NCBI GenBank assembly: GCA_016787065.1
Contig: JAEUVD010000002.1
Span: 248,001 to 312,000, forward strand
Length of the DNA stretch: 64,000 nucleotides
Origin: Chitinophagaceae bacterium
GTDB taxonomy: Bacteria; Bacteroidota; Bacteroidia; Chitinophagales; Chitinophagaceae
Direction of reading: 5' to 3'
The notes under the pieces were generated by a model. The model saw only the letters and a list, made by a program, of their open reading frames with translations. It searched no databases and was not told the DNA's origin. A program made the translations under genes and the position numbers. Below, one piece after another: positions 1 through 11,300 of this stretch; position 1 is the stretch's first letter; every line of letters starts with the position of its first letter.

Positions 1-186
1 AAAGTGGTAACGTTCTCTTGGTTGCATTGAACATTCAATTTGTTTTATAGATTCGTCCGTAACATCGATTTTTCTTGCATTCTTAAATTATTCTACGTAG
101 CCTTATTCGCCCATTTCGTTGCGTATAACCCTGAAACGGCTCCGCTTAAATTCCTTTTCTTGGATTAATAATTTAATGCCATCAAA
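1..186. other. Left-edge stretch without a supportable gene
   Basis: No intact gene is visible. On the minus strand one frame reads protein-like from about position 150 to the window edge but is broken by two stops, so it may be the decayed start or edge of a gene lying to the left. The thr promoter begins at the right end of this stretch. Confidence 0.3.
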
Positions 187-218
187 TTGTTGTTGGTATC
201 AAAATTAATATACATTTG
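187..218 (+). promoter_or_regulatory. Promoter of the thr operon
   Basis: TACATTTG at 211-218 matches the Bacteroidota -7 element TAnnTTTG exactly. TTG triplets at 187-189 and 190-192 lie 21 and 18 bases upstream, where the -33 element is expected. The -7 element ends six bases before the leader-peptide ATG, so transcription should start at or next to that ATG. The match is seen directly; promoter activity is inferred. Confidence 0.7.
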
Positions 219-224
219 TTGCAC

Positions 225-272
225 ATGTTTACAACTACTACATATACTACCATAACCACGACCTGTTGGTAA
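225..272 (+). CDS. thrL: Threonine operon leader peptide
   Basis: A 15-codon open frame reads MFTTTTYTTITTTCW and then stops. Nine of its 15 codons are Thr (ACA, ACT, ACC, ACG) and one is Ile, the pattern of the enterobacterial thr leader, whose Thr/Ile codons sense charged tRNA. It lies between the promoter and a terminator hairpin directly upstream of thrA. A GGAAGG segment right after the stop codon (274-279) can pair with CCTTCC at 307-312, which is also the left arm of the terminator. If the ribosome stalls on Thr codons, 274-279 stays free and can form the antiterminator. If it reaches the stop codon, it covers that segment and the terminator folds. There is no room for a Shine-Dalgarno sequence, and the mRNA is probably leaderless. 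Sequence similarity to E. coli ThrL is in composition only. Confidence 0.85.
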   Translation: MFTTTTYTTITTTCW

Positions 273-273
273 A

Positions 274-330
274 GGAAGGTATGTTAATGGTTGAAATCAT
301 GCGCTGCCTTCCTCTTACGGAAGGTTTTTT
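274..330 (+). terminator. Attenuator: antiterminator segment and intrinsic terminator
   Basis: CCTTCC (307-312), loop TCTTAC, GGAAGG (319-324) and six T residues (325-330) form a Rho-independent terminator 17 bases before the thrA start. GGAAGG at 274-279 is identical to the right arm and competes for the same CCTTCC. This is a minimal three-segment attenuator controlled by translation of the Thr-rich leader. Confidence 0.8.
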
Positions 331-347
331 AATATAAACAAGGAATC

Positions 348-2789
348 ATGCATGTATTAAAATTTGGAGGAACCTCAGTTGGAAGTGCGAAAGCCATACA
401 AGCCGTAGCTGAAATAGTAAAACGAAGTGAGCATTGCATAGTGGTTTGCTCTGCTATGAGTGGTGTAACAAACATGTTACAACAAATGGCCTTGCAAGCA
501 GAACAACGTTTACCGTTTGAAGAACTTTTAAAGAAAACAGAACAACTTCATCTGGAAACGATACAACAACTTCTACCACCAATAAAACAAAACCCCAGTA
601 TCATTCAGATCAAAGTAGCTATGAATGAAATTGAAGCTATTTTACAAAGTATCTCAACCTTAGGCGAACTATCGGAGCGAAGCAAGGCTGCTATGTTAGC
701 CTATGGCGAGCAACTTTCTTGTATGATTATTACCGCTTATTTACAACATTGCAACTTAGACGCCATCTATACTGATGCTCGCTTGCTGCTTAAAACCAAC
801 AGCGACTACAATCAAGGCAAGCTCGATTATAATCAAACGGAACAATTAGTGCAAACATGGTATGCATCTGTTCAAAATAAAATTCCGGTGTTTACGGGTT
901 TCATTTCTTCTAATCAAGATGGCATTACAACCAATTTGGGTAGGGGTGGAAGCGATTACACAGCCTCCATTTTAGGATCGATACTACAAGCAGACCGTAT
1001 TGAAATATGGACCGATGTAGATGGTTTTTACACTGCAGATCCACGCTTAGTACGCAAAGCATTTCCATTACAAACCATTAGTTATAACGAGGCCCTCGAA
1101 TTAAGTTATTTCGGAGCGAAAGTTATTTACGCACCAACCCTCATTCCTGCCATCAATAAACAAATTCCAATTTGGATAAAAAATACCTTTAATCCTTCCG
1201 CCAATGGTACGCTTATTCATACTCAAGAACAACAGACTGCACCTCTGGTAAAAGGTATTTCCAGTATTAATGAAATCAGTTTAATAAATATTATTGGTAA
1301 TGGTATGGTTGGTTTCAAAGGCTTCAGTGCACGTTTATTTAATGCGCTTTCGATTGCCGAAGTAAACGTTATCCTTATAACCCAAGCTAGTTCTGAACAT
1401 ACCATCACCCTTGCGGTTTCTCCCGAAGATAAAGAAAAGGCCTTGTTAGCTCTGAACGATGAATTTGAATACGAAATTAAATTGAAGGTTATTGAAGCCC
1501 CTGTAGTACAAAACAATTTGAGTATTGTAGCGGTAGTTGGTAGCAACATGCGCAATGCCAGTGGCGTTAGCGGTAAATTATTTTCCGCCCTTGGACGTTG
1601 CGGTGTGAACATTTCTGCGATTGCTCAAGGAAGTAGTGAATTAAATATTAGTGTCGTAGTTCGTAAAGAAGATTTAAAGCGAAGTTTAAACGCTATTCAC
1701 GATGCTATGTTTATTTCTCAGTATAAAACCATTCATCTTTATGTCATGGGATTAGGGAGTATCGGGAAAGAACTGCTTAGTCAAATCCATCTTGCAAATG
1801 AACGTTTGAAAACACAACATCATGTATATCTTCAATTGGCGGGTATCAGTAATAGTCGTAAAATGCTTTTCAATGCAGAAGATGGAATCTCGATATCGAA
1901 TTGGCAAAGTTTACTCAACGAATATGGTGAAACCGCAAACCTTTCCAAATTTTTGGAAACGATGGAAAGTCATAATTTACCGAATGCGGTATTCGTAGAC
2001 AATACCGCAAATGCTTCCGTAGCCGACCAATACGATCAAATTTTCAAGCAGCAAGTTTCCGTTGTAACGTGTAACAAAATTGCTTGTTCTTCCAGTCTTG
2101 CATCGTACAAAAATTTAAAACAACGCAGTGCTAAAAAAGGACTTAGTTTTCTGTATGAAACGAATGTTGGTGCCGGCCTTCCTGTAATACAAACGTTACA
2201 GGATTTGGTGATGAGTGGTGATGAAGTGCTGCACGTGGAAGCTGTTCTTTCAGGTACCATTTCCTATATCTTCAATAACTATAAAGGGGCTGCCTCTTTC
2301 TCTGAAATTGTAAAACAAGCTCAAGATTTAGGTTATACCGAACCTGACCCGCGCGACGATTTGAATGGAAAAGATTTTGCCCGTAAAGCCTTAATCCTCT
2401 CCCGAGAAATTGGATTAGATTTAGAAATGGAAGATATCGATTTACAACCTATGTTACCCCAGGCTTGTTTTGAGGTAGAAGGAGTGGATGAATTTTATTC
2501 AGTGATGAAACAACATGAAGCGGAACTAGAGAATTTAAAAAAAGAAGCGGAAAGACAACAAAACGTGTTACGATATATCGCTTCCATCACACCACAAAAA
2601 GTAAGTATTTCATTAAACATGGTAGATGCCTCGCATCCCTTCTATAGCTTGAGTGGAAGCGATAATATTATTTCCTTTACAACAAGTCGGTATAAAAATA
2701 ATCCCCTGGTTGTAAAGGGCCCGGGTGCCGGTGTTGCAGTAACTGCTGCCGGTGTTTTTGCAGACATTATGAAAGTATCTTCAATTTAA
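348..2789 (+). CDS. thrA: Bifunctional aspartokinase / homoserine dehydrogenase
   Basis: This enzyme phosphorylates aspartate and later reduces aspartate semialdehyde to homoserine, the first and third steps toward threonine. The aspartokinase domain starts at once with KFGGTSVG (residues 5-12) and has the GRGGSDYTA motif. Two ACT regulatory segments follow between about residues 310 and 460. The homoserine dehydrogenase part begins near residue 463 with the Rossmann motif GLGSIGKEL and contains NVGAGLPVIQTLQDL and the catalytic stretch EPDPRDDLNGKDFARK. At 813 residues it has the usual length of ThrA/MetL fusions. The ATG at 348 is the first in frame and gives the canonical N-terminus. thrB follows after five bases. 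Expression is probably set by the upstream Thr attenuator, and the ACT domains suggest threonine feedback, which is inferred from the family. Confidence 0.97.
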   Translation: MHVLKFGGTSVGSAKAIQAVAEIVKRSEHCIVVCSAMSGVTNMLQQMALQAEQRLPFEELLKKTEQLHLETIQQLLPPIKQNPSIIQIKVAMNEIEAILQSISTLGELSERSKAAMLAYGEQLSCMIITAYLQHCNLDAIYTDARLLLKTNSDYNQGKLDYNQTEQLVQTWYASVQNKIPVFTGFISSNQDGITTNLGRGGSDYTASILGSILQADRIEIWTDVDGFYTADPRLVRKAFPLQTISYNEALELSYFGAKVIYAPTLIPAINKQIPIWIKNTFNPSANGTLIHTQEQQTAPLVKGISSINEISLINIIGNGMVGFKGFSARLFNALSIAEVNVILITQASSEHTITLAVSPEDKEKALLALNDEFEYEIKLKVIEAPVVQNNLSIVAVVGSNMRNASGVSGKLFSALGRCGVNISAIAQGSSELNISVVVRKEDLKRSLNAIHDAMFISQYKTIHLYVMGLGSIGKELLSQIHLANERLKTQHHVYLQLAGISNSRKMLFNAEDGISISNWQSLLNEYGETANLSKFLETMESHNLPNAVFVDNTANASVADQYDQIFKQQVSVVTCNKIACSSSLASYKNLKQRSAKKGLSFLYETNVGAGLPVIQTLQDLVMSGDEVLHVEAVLSGTISYIFNNYKGAASFSEIVKQAQDLGYTEPDPRDDLNGKDFARKALILSREIGLDLEMEDIDLQPMLPQACFEVEGVDEFYSVMKQHEAELENLKKEAERQQNVLRYIASITPQKVSISLNMVDASHPFYSLSGSDNIISFTTSRYKNNPLVVKGPGAGVAVTAAGVFADIMKVSSI

Positions 2790-2794
2790 GTAGT

Positions 2795-3727
2795 ATGGCT
2801 ATAAAAAAAATAACAGCCTTTGCACCAGCCACTGTGGCTAACTTCGTTTGTGGCTATGATATTCTCGGATTTGCCATAGAAGGTATTGGGGATGAAGTAA
2901 GCGTTTCCTTTAATCAAAAATTCGAGAACACTTTTGCACTTTTAAGTAATCATAGTGAGTTGCAACAACTTCCTCCCGAAAAGAATGTAGCCTTTGAAAT
3001 GGTGAAACAAGTGCAAGAGGCCATTGGTAGAACCGATGGTATTCATATTGAATTAAATAAAAAAATGCCCTTGAACAGCGGACTTGGTAGCAGCAGTGCC
3101 AGTGCGGTTGCCGCGTTAGTAGCTGCCAACGCCTTGTATGATAATCCGCTTAGTACCGACCAGTTGTTACCCCTAGCCATGGAAGGTGAACGTTTAGCCT
3201 GCGGTACGGCACACGCCGATAATGTAGCCCCTTCTCTACTGGGTGGTATAGTTTTGGTAAAAGGGTATCAACCTTTAGAAGTTGTGTCTATACCGGTTCC
3301 AAAGCATTGGTATTGCTGTGTGGTGCATGCCCATGTAGATGTACCTACCCGCCTGGCACGTAAGATTTTAAAAACAACGATTCCTTTAAAAGAAGCGGTT
3401 GTACAATTCGGAAATATTGCCGGTTTAATTGCCGGAATTTATTCGGGTAATGATCAATTGGTGAGTAATAGCATGCAAGATGTATTGATTGAACCTCATC
3501 GATCGTTACTGATACCCTATTTTCAGGAGATGAAAAAATTAGCTCTTGGAGAAAACGCTATTGGCTTTGGAATATCGGGCTCGGGCCCGAGTGTGTTTGC
3601 ACTTTGCAAAACAGAACAACAGGCCACTCAAATCGCCGATGCTATTGAACAGTTGCTTATTTCAGCACAAATCGGCAGGGATGTATTTGTTTCACGAATT
3701 TCTACACAAGGCGCTCATATTCTTTAA
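2795..3727 (+). CDS. thrB: Homoserine kinase
   Basis: It phosphorylates homoserine to O-phosphohomoserine with ATP, the fourth step of threonine synthesis. It is a cytoplasmic GHMP-superfamily kinase. The N-terminal strand FAPATVANFVCGYDILG is typical of ThrB, the ATP-binding loop PLNSGLGSSSASA lies at about residues 92-104, and the C-terminal GHMP motif GFGISGSGPSVFAL is present near residue 260. Its 310 residues match the family. It starts five bases after thrA and ends 12 bases before thrC, so the three genes form one operon. Confidence 0.96.
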   Translation: MAIKKITAFAPATVANFVCGYDILGFAIEGIGDEVSVSFNQKFENTFALLSNHSELQQLPPEKNVAFEMVKQVQEAIGRTDGIHIELNKKMPLNSGLGSSSASAVAALVAANALYDNPLSTDQLLPLAMEGERLACGTAHADNVAPSLLGGIVLVKGYQPLEVVSIPVPKHWYCCVVHAHVDVPTRLARKILKTTIPLKEAVVQFGNIAGLIAGIYSGNDQLVSNSMQDVLIEPHRSLLIPYFQEMKKLALGENAIGFGISGSGPSVFALCKTEQQATQIADAIEQLLISAQIGRDVFVSRISTQGAHIL

Positions 3728-3739
3728 CCTAATTTCATT

Positions 3740-5047
3740 ATGATCTATTATTCAACGAGAGATACTGATAGAAAAAACCCTCAAACCTTTGCCAACGCGG
3801 TACTTCAAGGCTTAGCTTCCGACGGCGGTTTGTTTCTCCCTGAAAAATTACCTACGTTACCCAATTCATTCTTTGAACACATCGAACGCATATCGAATGA
3901 AGATATCGCACTGCAAATTGCCGTTGCATTCATAGGCGATGAAATTCCGTTGGATGTATTAAAACAAATTGTTGTTGAAACCATCAACTTTGATTTACCT
4001 CTTTTTCCGGTTAAGGAAAACATGTTTAGTTTAGAATTATATCATGGTCCTACGATGGCTTTCAAAGATGTAGGTGCTCGGTTCATGGCTCGCGTAATGG
4101 CTTATTTCGTGAAACAACATTTGAAGCAAGAAGTGAAAGTGGTTGTTGCAACCAGTGGCGATACCGGTTCGGCGGTTGCAGCCGGCTTCTTTGGTATGGA
4201 AGGAATCAAGGTGTATATTTTATATCCGAAGGGAAAAGTTAGTCCGCTTCAAGAAAAACAACTCAACACTTGGGGTGGTAATATTATAGCACTGGAAGTA
4301 GAGGGAAGTTTTGATGATTGTCAGGCTTTAGCAAAACAATTATTGAACGATGAAGAGTTAAAACATACAGCCTATTTAAGTTCCGCAAATAGTATTAACA
4401 TCGCACGTTTGGTTCCACAATCGTTTTATTACGCCATAGCTTATAAACAACTCAAGCAGTATCAAAAACCAATCGTGTTTTGTGTGCCTTCAGGAAATTT
4501 TGGCAATCTGGCTGCAGGCTTTATGTTGAAGTTAATGGGTATGCCGGTGGAACGATTTATTGCGGCCACCAACGCGAATGATGTCTTCCCTAAATTTTTA
4601 TCAGAAGGCGTGTATGCTAGTGCTCCAAGTAAGGTTACCCTGAGTAACGCCATGGATGTTGGCGCTCCAAGTAACTTTGAACGATTATGGCAATTATGTG
4701 ATCAGGATGTAGCAGTTTTTAGAAAGTACATGCAATCCATTTCCGTAAGTGATGCAACTACTACGAACACGCTAAAAACGGTGTATGAAACCAAAAATTA
4801 TCTACTCGATCCACATGGTGCCGTTGGGTATTACGCACTCGATCAGTACCTAAACGAACACCCTGATGTGATAGGTGCTTTCTTAGAAACAGCTCATCCG
4901 GCCAAATTTGTAGAAGTTGTAGAACATATACTTCAAGAAAAAATTAATATCCCGGCTAAGTTGATGGCGTTTGCCGCTAAAGAAAAAGTAGCGTTTCAAG
5001 TACCTGTGGATGCTGAAGCGGTTAAACGTGTTCTGCAAGAGAAGTAA
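3740..5047 (+). CDS. thrC: Threonine synthase
   Basis: This PLP enzyme converts O-phosphohomoserine to threonine and phosphate. The N-terminus YYSTRDTDRKNPQTFANAVL is characteristic of the ThrC class that includes the E. coli and yeast enzymes. The PLP lysine is K109 in the motif HGPTMAFKDVGARF, and the phosphate-binding region VATSGDTGSAVAAGF follows. The length of 435 residues is normal. It is the last gene of the thr operon. An overlapping open frame runs out of its 3' end (see the stretch at 5041). Confidence 0.96.
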   Translation: MIYYSTRDTDRKNPQTFANAVLQGLASDGGLFLPEKLPTLPNSFFEHIERISNEDIALQIAVAFIGDEIPLDVLKQIVVETINFDLPLFPVKENMFSLELYHGPTMAFKDVGARFMARVMAYFVKQHLKQEVKVVVATSGDTGSAVAAGFFGMEGIKVYILYPKGKVSPLQEKQLNTWGGNIIALEVEGSFDDCQALAKQLLNDEELKHTAYLSSANSINIARLVPQSFYYAIAYKQLKQYQKPIVFCVPSGNFGNLAAGFMLKLMGMPVERFIAATNANDVFPKFLSEGVYASAPSKVTLSNAMDVGAPSNFERLWQLCDQDVAVFRKYMQSISVSDATTTNTLKTVYETKNYLLDPHGAVGYYALDQYLNEHPDVIGAFLETAHPAKFVEVVEHILQEKINIPAKLMAFAAKEKVAFQVPVDAEAVKRVLQEK

Positions 5048-5241
5048 ATCATTTTCTTTCCATCGGATTTGTTACCAGAATTCATTGGTATCCTTGGCAT
5101 CAACGTGCAGCAGGAGCAGTTCGTGGTGTTATTCACATCATTACAGCTTGCCATAGGAGTCCATACTTTCAATGGAGAACGTTAGCAGATGAACGTAAAC
5201 TTTTGGCTATACATTTTTGTATCACTTTAGAACAAGCTTGA
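5041..5241 (+). other. Open, protein-like frame beyond thrC; possible gene remnant
   Basis: One frame stays open from inside the thrC 3' end for 66 codons and reads like protein, with Trp, His and charged residues in a natural mix (for example HRSPYFQWRTLADERKLLA). It has no start codon or promoter of its own. It may be the 3' relic of a lost gene. I do not recognise the family, and chance is not excluded. Confidence 0.25.
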
Positions 5242-5270
5242 AGAAGCCAACCGGCTTGTGCATTACAAAA

Positions 5271-5299
5271 AAAACAGGCTCCATGTTGAAGCCTGTTTT
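5271..5299. terminator. Bidirectional terminator between thrC and the giant gene
   Basis: A perfect 10-base inverted repeat, AAAACAGGCT (5271-5280) and AGCCTGTTTT (5290-5299), has a 9-base loop. A-rich DNA precedes the left arm and TTTT ends the right arm, so it can terminate both the thr operon and the convergent secreted-protein gene. Confidence 0.8.
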
Positions 5300-5321
5300 A
5301 TTATTAGTAGTTAAGTTACAA

Positions 5322-8300
5322 TTAGTTCTTCGTGATACGGTTTACATGAAGTAACTCGCCATCATGCAATACTTTCACCGTATACACACCATTGGTTAAG
5401 CTTTGTACATCGAGTGTGATATTGTTTACACCGCTAAACAAATTAGCAAGATGTTGCTTAACAACTCGACCGCTCATATCCATCAATTGAATTTCAACAT
5501 CAGTATCATGTTGTATAATAATATCTAAATTCAATTCACTTTGTGTTGGATTAGGATATACCTTGAAGTTAACTTGACTCTCAATAGATGTTATTGCTGC
5601 CCCTTTAGAAGCTAACGTATTGAAATTTGTTGAAGCACTGAACGCCGTTTGTGCCGTTCCACAATGGGCTGAAACCTGGAACTCATAATTGGTATTAGCT
5701 GTTAAACCGGCAATCGACTTCGTATTCGAGGTTGATGTTCCAGAAGTCCAAGTTGTAGTACCTACTTTACGATAACGAACGGTGTAGAACGTTGCTCCAA
5801 CTACAGCCGTCCAGTTAAGTTTAGCTGTAGTGGCCGTGATGTTGGTAACAGATAAACCGGTTGGAACACCACAACTACTGTTGGTAGTAAAGGTAGTTCC
5901 TATCCAAGGACCCGGGTTTGATGTTGAGCAGAATCCGCGAACTTCAACGGTATACGTTGTATTTGCAGTTAAACCACTCAATGGTTTGTTTGTAGAAGAA
6001 GAAGTAACGGTTGGGTTCCATGAACCAGCACCAATTACTTTGTAGCGAATTTCAAACCAAGGAATTCCGGCACCTGGCGTCCAGGTAATCAAAGCAGTTA
6101 ATCCTGTAATAGCACTGGCTTGAACACTACTTACAATAGCATTTTGAGTAGTTATACTTCCTGTAGCACTACCGGTACATCCATTGGCATCGGTGTAATA
6201 GTATGTATAACTTGTTGCATTACCGGAATAAGGGTTCGGAAGATTCCAAATACCACCGGCAGGTGAACCACCTAGTGTAACTGTTGTGTTACACGAACTA
6301 ATAGACGGTGCAGTTACTATCGGGTTTTGATTAATCGTTAGAATTAAAATTTCAGTATGCGTGCAACCATTACCGGCATTACTGCTCGAAGTGTACGTTC
6401 CGCTTTGTGTATAGGTATTACCATCTAATGCCCAAGTATAACTAGTACAAGCGGAAGTTGTTGTTGTAGCAGATGTGCTATTAGAGATAGTTAAGATTAA
6501 CGTTTCGGTATGCGCACAACCATTCGTATTTACAGAGGAAGCGGTGTATGTGCCACTTTGCGTGTAGGTCATACCATTTGCATTCCATGTAAATGAACCA
6601 CAAGCAGAAGTTGTAGTTGTATTAGCTGTAGATGCATTGATAGTAAGTACTAAGGTTTCTGTATGCGTACAACCATTTGCATTCGTTGACGAAGAAGTGT
6701 ACGTTCCACTTTGCGTATAGGTATTACCATCTACACTCCACAAATAACTATCACACGCCGCAACACCCGATGTATTTGCTGTTGAATTGTTGATCGTTAA
6801 TACTAAGGTTTCTGTATGCGGACAACCATTCGTATTTGTTGACGACGATGTGTATGTGCCGCTTTGGGTGTAAGTATTTCCATCTACACTCCACAAATAG
6901 CTATCACACGCAGCAACACCCGATGTATTTGATGTTGAGTTGTTTATCGTTAATACTAAGGTTTCTGTATGCGGACAACCATTCGTATTTGTTGAAGATG
7001 AAGTATACGTTCCACTTTGTGTATAGGTATTACCATCTACACTCCACAAGTAACTATCACACGCCGCAACACCTGAGGTGTTTGATGTTGCGTTGTTGAT
7101 TGTTAATACTAAGGTTTCTGTATGCGGACAACCATTTGCATTCGTTGAAGACGATGTGTATGTGCCACTTTGTGTGTAAGTATTTCCGTCCACGCTCCAT
7201 GTGTAAGAATCACACGCAGCAACTCCGGATGTATTTGATGTTGAATTATTGATTGTCAATACTAGGGTTTCTGTATGCGGACAACCATTTGCATTCGTTG
7301 AAGACGAAGTGTACGTTCCACTTTGTGTGTAAGTATTTCCGTCAACACTCCATGTATAAGAATCACACGCAGCAACACCCGATGTATTTGATGTTGAATT
7401 ATTGATCGTTAATACTAAGGTTTCAGTATGCGGACAACCATTTGCATTCGTTGAAGACGATGTATATGTGCCACTTTGCGTATAGGTATTACCATCTACA
7501 CTCCAAGTATAAGAATCACAAGCAGCAACACCTGAGGTATTCGATGTTGAATTATTAATCGTTAATACTAAAGTTTCCGTATGAGGACATCCATTTGCAT
7601 TCGTTGAAGAAGAAGTGTATGTACCGCTTTGTGTATAGGTATTACCATCTACACTCCACAAGTAACTATCACACGCCGCAACTCCGGATGTATTCGATGT
7701 TGAATTATTGATCGTTAATACTAAAGTTTCTGTATGAGGACAACCATTTGCATTCGTTGAAGACGATGTGTATGTGCCACTTTGCGTATAGGTATTACCA
7801 TCTACACTCCAAGTATAAGAATCACACGCAGCAACACCGGATGTATTCGATGTTGAGTTGTTGATCGTTAATACTAAGGTTTCTGTATGTGGACAACCAT
7901 TTGCATTCGTTGACGAAGAAGTGTATGTGCCGCTTTGTGTGTAAGTATTTCCATCTACACTCCACAAATAGCTATCACAAGCCGCAACACCCGATGTATT
8001 TGATGTTGAGTTGCTGATTGCTAATACTAATGTTTCCGTATGAGGACAACCATTTGCATTCGTTGAAGATGAAGTGTATGTTCCACTTTGCGTATAGGTA
8101 TTTCCATCTACACTCCACAAATAACTATCACACGCAGCAACACCCGATGTATTTGATGTTGAATTATTAATCGTTAATACTAAAGTTTCTGTATGCGGAC
8201 AACCATTTGCATTTGTTGAAGATGAAGTATATGTACCGCTTTGTGTGTAAGTATTTCCATCTACACTCCACAAGTAACTATCACACGCCGCAACACCAGA

Positions 8301-11300
8301 TGCATTTGATGTTGTATTATTAATCGTTAATACTAAAGTTTCTGTATGAGGACATCCATTTGCATTCGTTGAAGACGAAGTGTATGTGCCGCTTTGTGTG
8401 TAAGTATTTCCATCTACACTCCACAAATAGCTATCACAAGCAGCAACACCGGATGTATTTGATGTTGAATTATTGATTGTTAATACTAAGGTTTCTGTAT
8501 GCGGACAACCATTCGTATTTGTTGAAGATGAAGTATATGTACCGCTTTGTGTGTAAGTATTTCCATCTACACTCCACAAATAGCTATCACATGCCGCAAC
8601 ACCGGATGTATTTGATGTTGAATTATTAATCGTTAAAACTAAAGTTTCTGTATGCGGACATCCATTTGCATTCGTTGAAGACGATGTGTATGTGCCGCTT
8701 TGTGTGTAAGTATTTCCGTTAACGCTCCATGTGTAAGAATCACAAGCTGCAACTCCGGAGGTATTTGCTGTTGAATTATTGATTGTCAACACTAGGGTTT
8801 CGGTATGCGGACATCCATTTGCATTCGTTGAAGACGAAGTGTATGTGCCACTTTGTGTATAGGTGTTACCGTCAACACTCCAAGTGTAAGAATCGCACGC
8901 AGCAACACCTGATGTATTTGATGTTGAGTTGTTGATCGTTAATACTAAGGTTTCTGTATGAGGACAACCATTTGCATTCGTTGAGGACGATGTGTATGTG
9001 CCACTTTGTGTGTAAGTATTTCCGTCAACGCTCCATGTGTAAGAATCACACGCAGCAACTCCGGATGTATTTGATGTTGAATTATTAATCGTTAATACTA
9101 AGGTTTCTGTATGAGGACATCCATTTGCATTCGTTGAAGACGATGTATATGTTCCACTTTGGGTATAGGTATTTCCATCTACACTCCACAAGTAACTATC
9201 ACATGCTGTAGCAGATGTTGTATTCGATGTAGAATAGTTTATAGTTAAATTCAACGTATGAATACTATCACATCCACCTGCGTTCACATAGATATGTGTT
9301 GGATTAGCACTGGAAGTATAAGTAACACCATGCCAGGTATAACTATCACACGCGGTTACAGAACTGCTACCAAAGGTAGTTGAACATACTGCTGTTTCAC
9401 AAAAGAAACCTACAAATCCTGGAGGACAATCGCAACCACATACAAGAGTGTTTACGACACCTCCATTCTGACAAACAGGCGCTGGTGATATAGATAACAC
9501 TAAAATTTCCGTATGCGTGCAACCATTAGCATTTACACTTTGGGTTGTATAAGTTCCGCTTTGGGTGTATGTGTTTCCGTTTACACTCCACAAGTAACTA
9601 TCACAAGCGGTAGCTGTTGTTGTATTCGATGTAGAATTGTTGATCGTTAAGTTCAACGTTTCTGTATGAGGACAACCAGCAGCGTTTGTAGTTACATTAG
9701 TTACCGAAGTAGATGATGTGTATGTATTACCATTTCCTAAAGGACCACTCCATGTGTAAGTATCACATGCTATTGCTGTTGTTGTTCCTGTTGTAGAATT
9801 GTTGATCGTTAAGTTCAACGTTTCTGTATGAGGACAACCAGCAGCGTTTGTAGTCACATTAGTTACTGAAGTAGACGCAGTGTATGTATTACCATTTCCT
9901 AATGGACCACTCCATGTATATGTAACACAAGCCGTAGCTGTTGTTGTATTCGATGTAGAATTGTTGATCGTTAAGTTCAACGTTTCTGTATGAGGACAAC
10001 CAGCAGCGTTTGTAGTTACGTTAGTAGCCGTTGTAGAAGATGTGTACGTATTACCATTTCCTAATGGGCCACTCCATGTATAGGTATCACATGCTGTTGC
10101 TGTTGTTGTTCCTGTGGTAGAATTGTTGATCGTTAAGTTCAACGTTTCTGTATGAGGACAACCTGCAGCGTTTGTAGTTACGTTAGTAGCCGTTGTAGAA
10201 GATGTGTACGTATTACCATTTCCTAATGGACCACTCCATGTGTATGTATCACAAGCTGTTGCTGTTGTTGTTCCTGTGGTAGAATTGTTGATCGTTAAGT
10301 TCAACGTTTCTGTATGAAGACAACCAGCAGCGTTGGTAGTTACATTAGTAGCCGTTGTAGAAGATGTGTACGTATTACCATTTCCTAATGGACCACTCCA
10401 TGTGTAAGTATCACATGCTGTTGCTGTAGTAGTACCTGTTGTAGAATTGTTGATCGTTAAGTTCAACGTTTCTGTATGAGGACAACCAGCAGCGTTTGTA
10501 GTTACATTAGTTACCGAAGTAGATGATGTGTACGTATTACCATTTCCTAATGGGCCACTCCATGTATATGTATCACAAGCTGTTGCTGTTGTTGTTCCTG
10601 TTGTAGAATTGTTGATCGTTAAATTCAAAATAGAAGTTACACAACCTGAAACACTAGTATAAGTTCCGCTTTGGGTATAGGTTGTTCCATTTACAGGCCA
10701 TGTATAACTATCACACGCTGTGTGATTAGTAGTATTCGATGAAACCGGATTGATCGTTAAATTCAAGATTTCCGTTGAACAACCATTTACATAAGTATAG
10801 CTTCCACTTTGCGTATAAGTGGTTCCATTTACAGACCAGGTATAACTACCACAAGCACTTTGTGTTGTTGTATTCGTAGTTACTGAATTAACCGTTATAA
10901 CCACCGAACCGTTTCCTGTAATAGCATTGTTTAACGCATCGGTGATGCTACTGATAGTATAGGTGGTAGTACTACCCGGACTAACCGGAATGTCGGTACC
11001 GGAATTGTAATTCGAAATAGTTTGGTCATTCACGCCGTCGTTTACCTTAACCGTATAAGGAGGAATTCCTCCTGAAATAGTAACTTTAAGTGCTGTGCTT
11101 TGTCCGGCGCAAATTGTTTGATTTCCATTACCTAAAGCTAATGTTGCCGTTGGTGTTGGTTGAACATATACTAAATAATCTTCCACTTGCCCGTAAGTAC
11201 CTACATTACAAGCATTAGCCGGCAAATTACTGAAACGAGAAACTACGCGCATTCGTAGAGGTGTATTTAAGGTAACGCCGGAAGAAGGCGTTGTGAAGGT

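Noticed and set aside
1223..1612. 129-codon antisense frame inside thrA
   Set aside because: It is a shadow of the thrA codons on the opposite strand, with no start signals.
6625..10597. Regular repeats that could suggest a CRISPR array
   Set aside because: The period is 153 or 162 bp, the units are in frame with a long gene and there are no unique spacers; these are protein-domain repeats.
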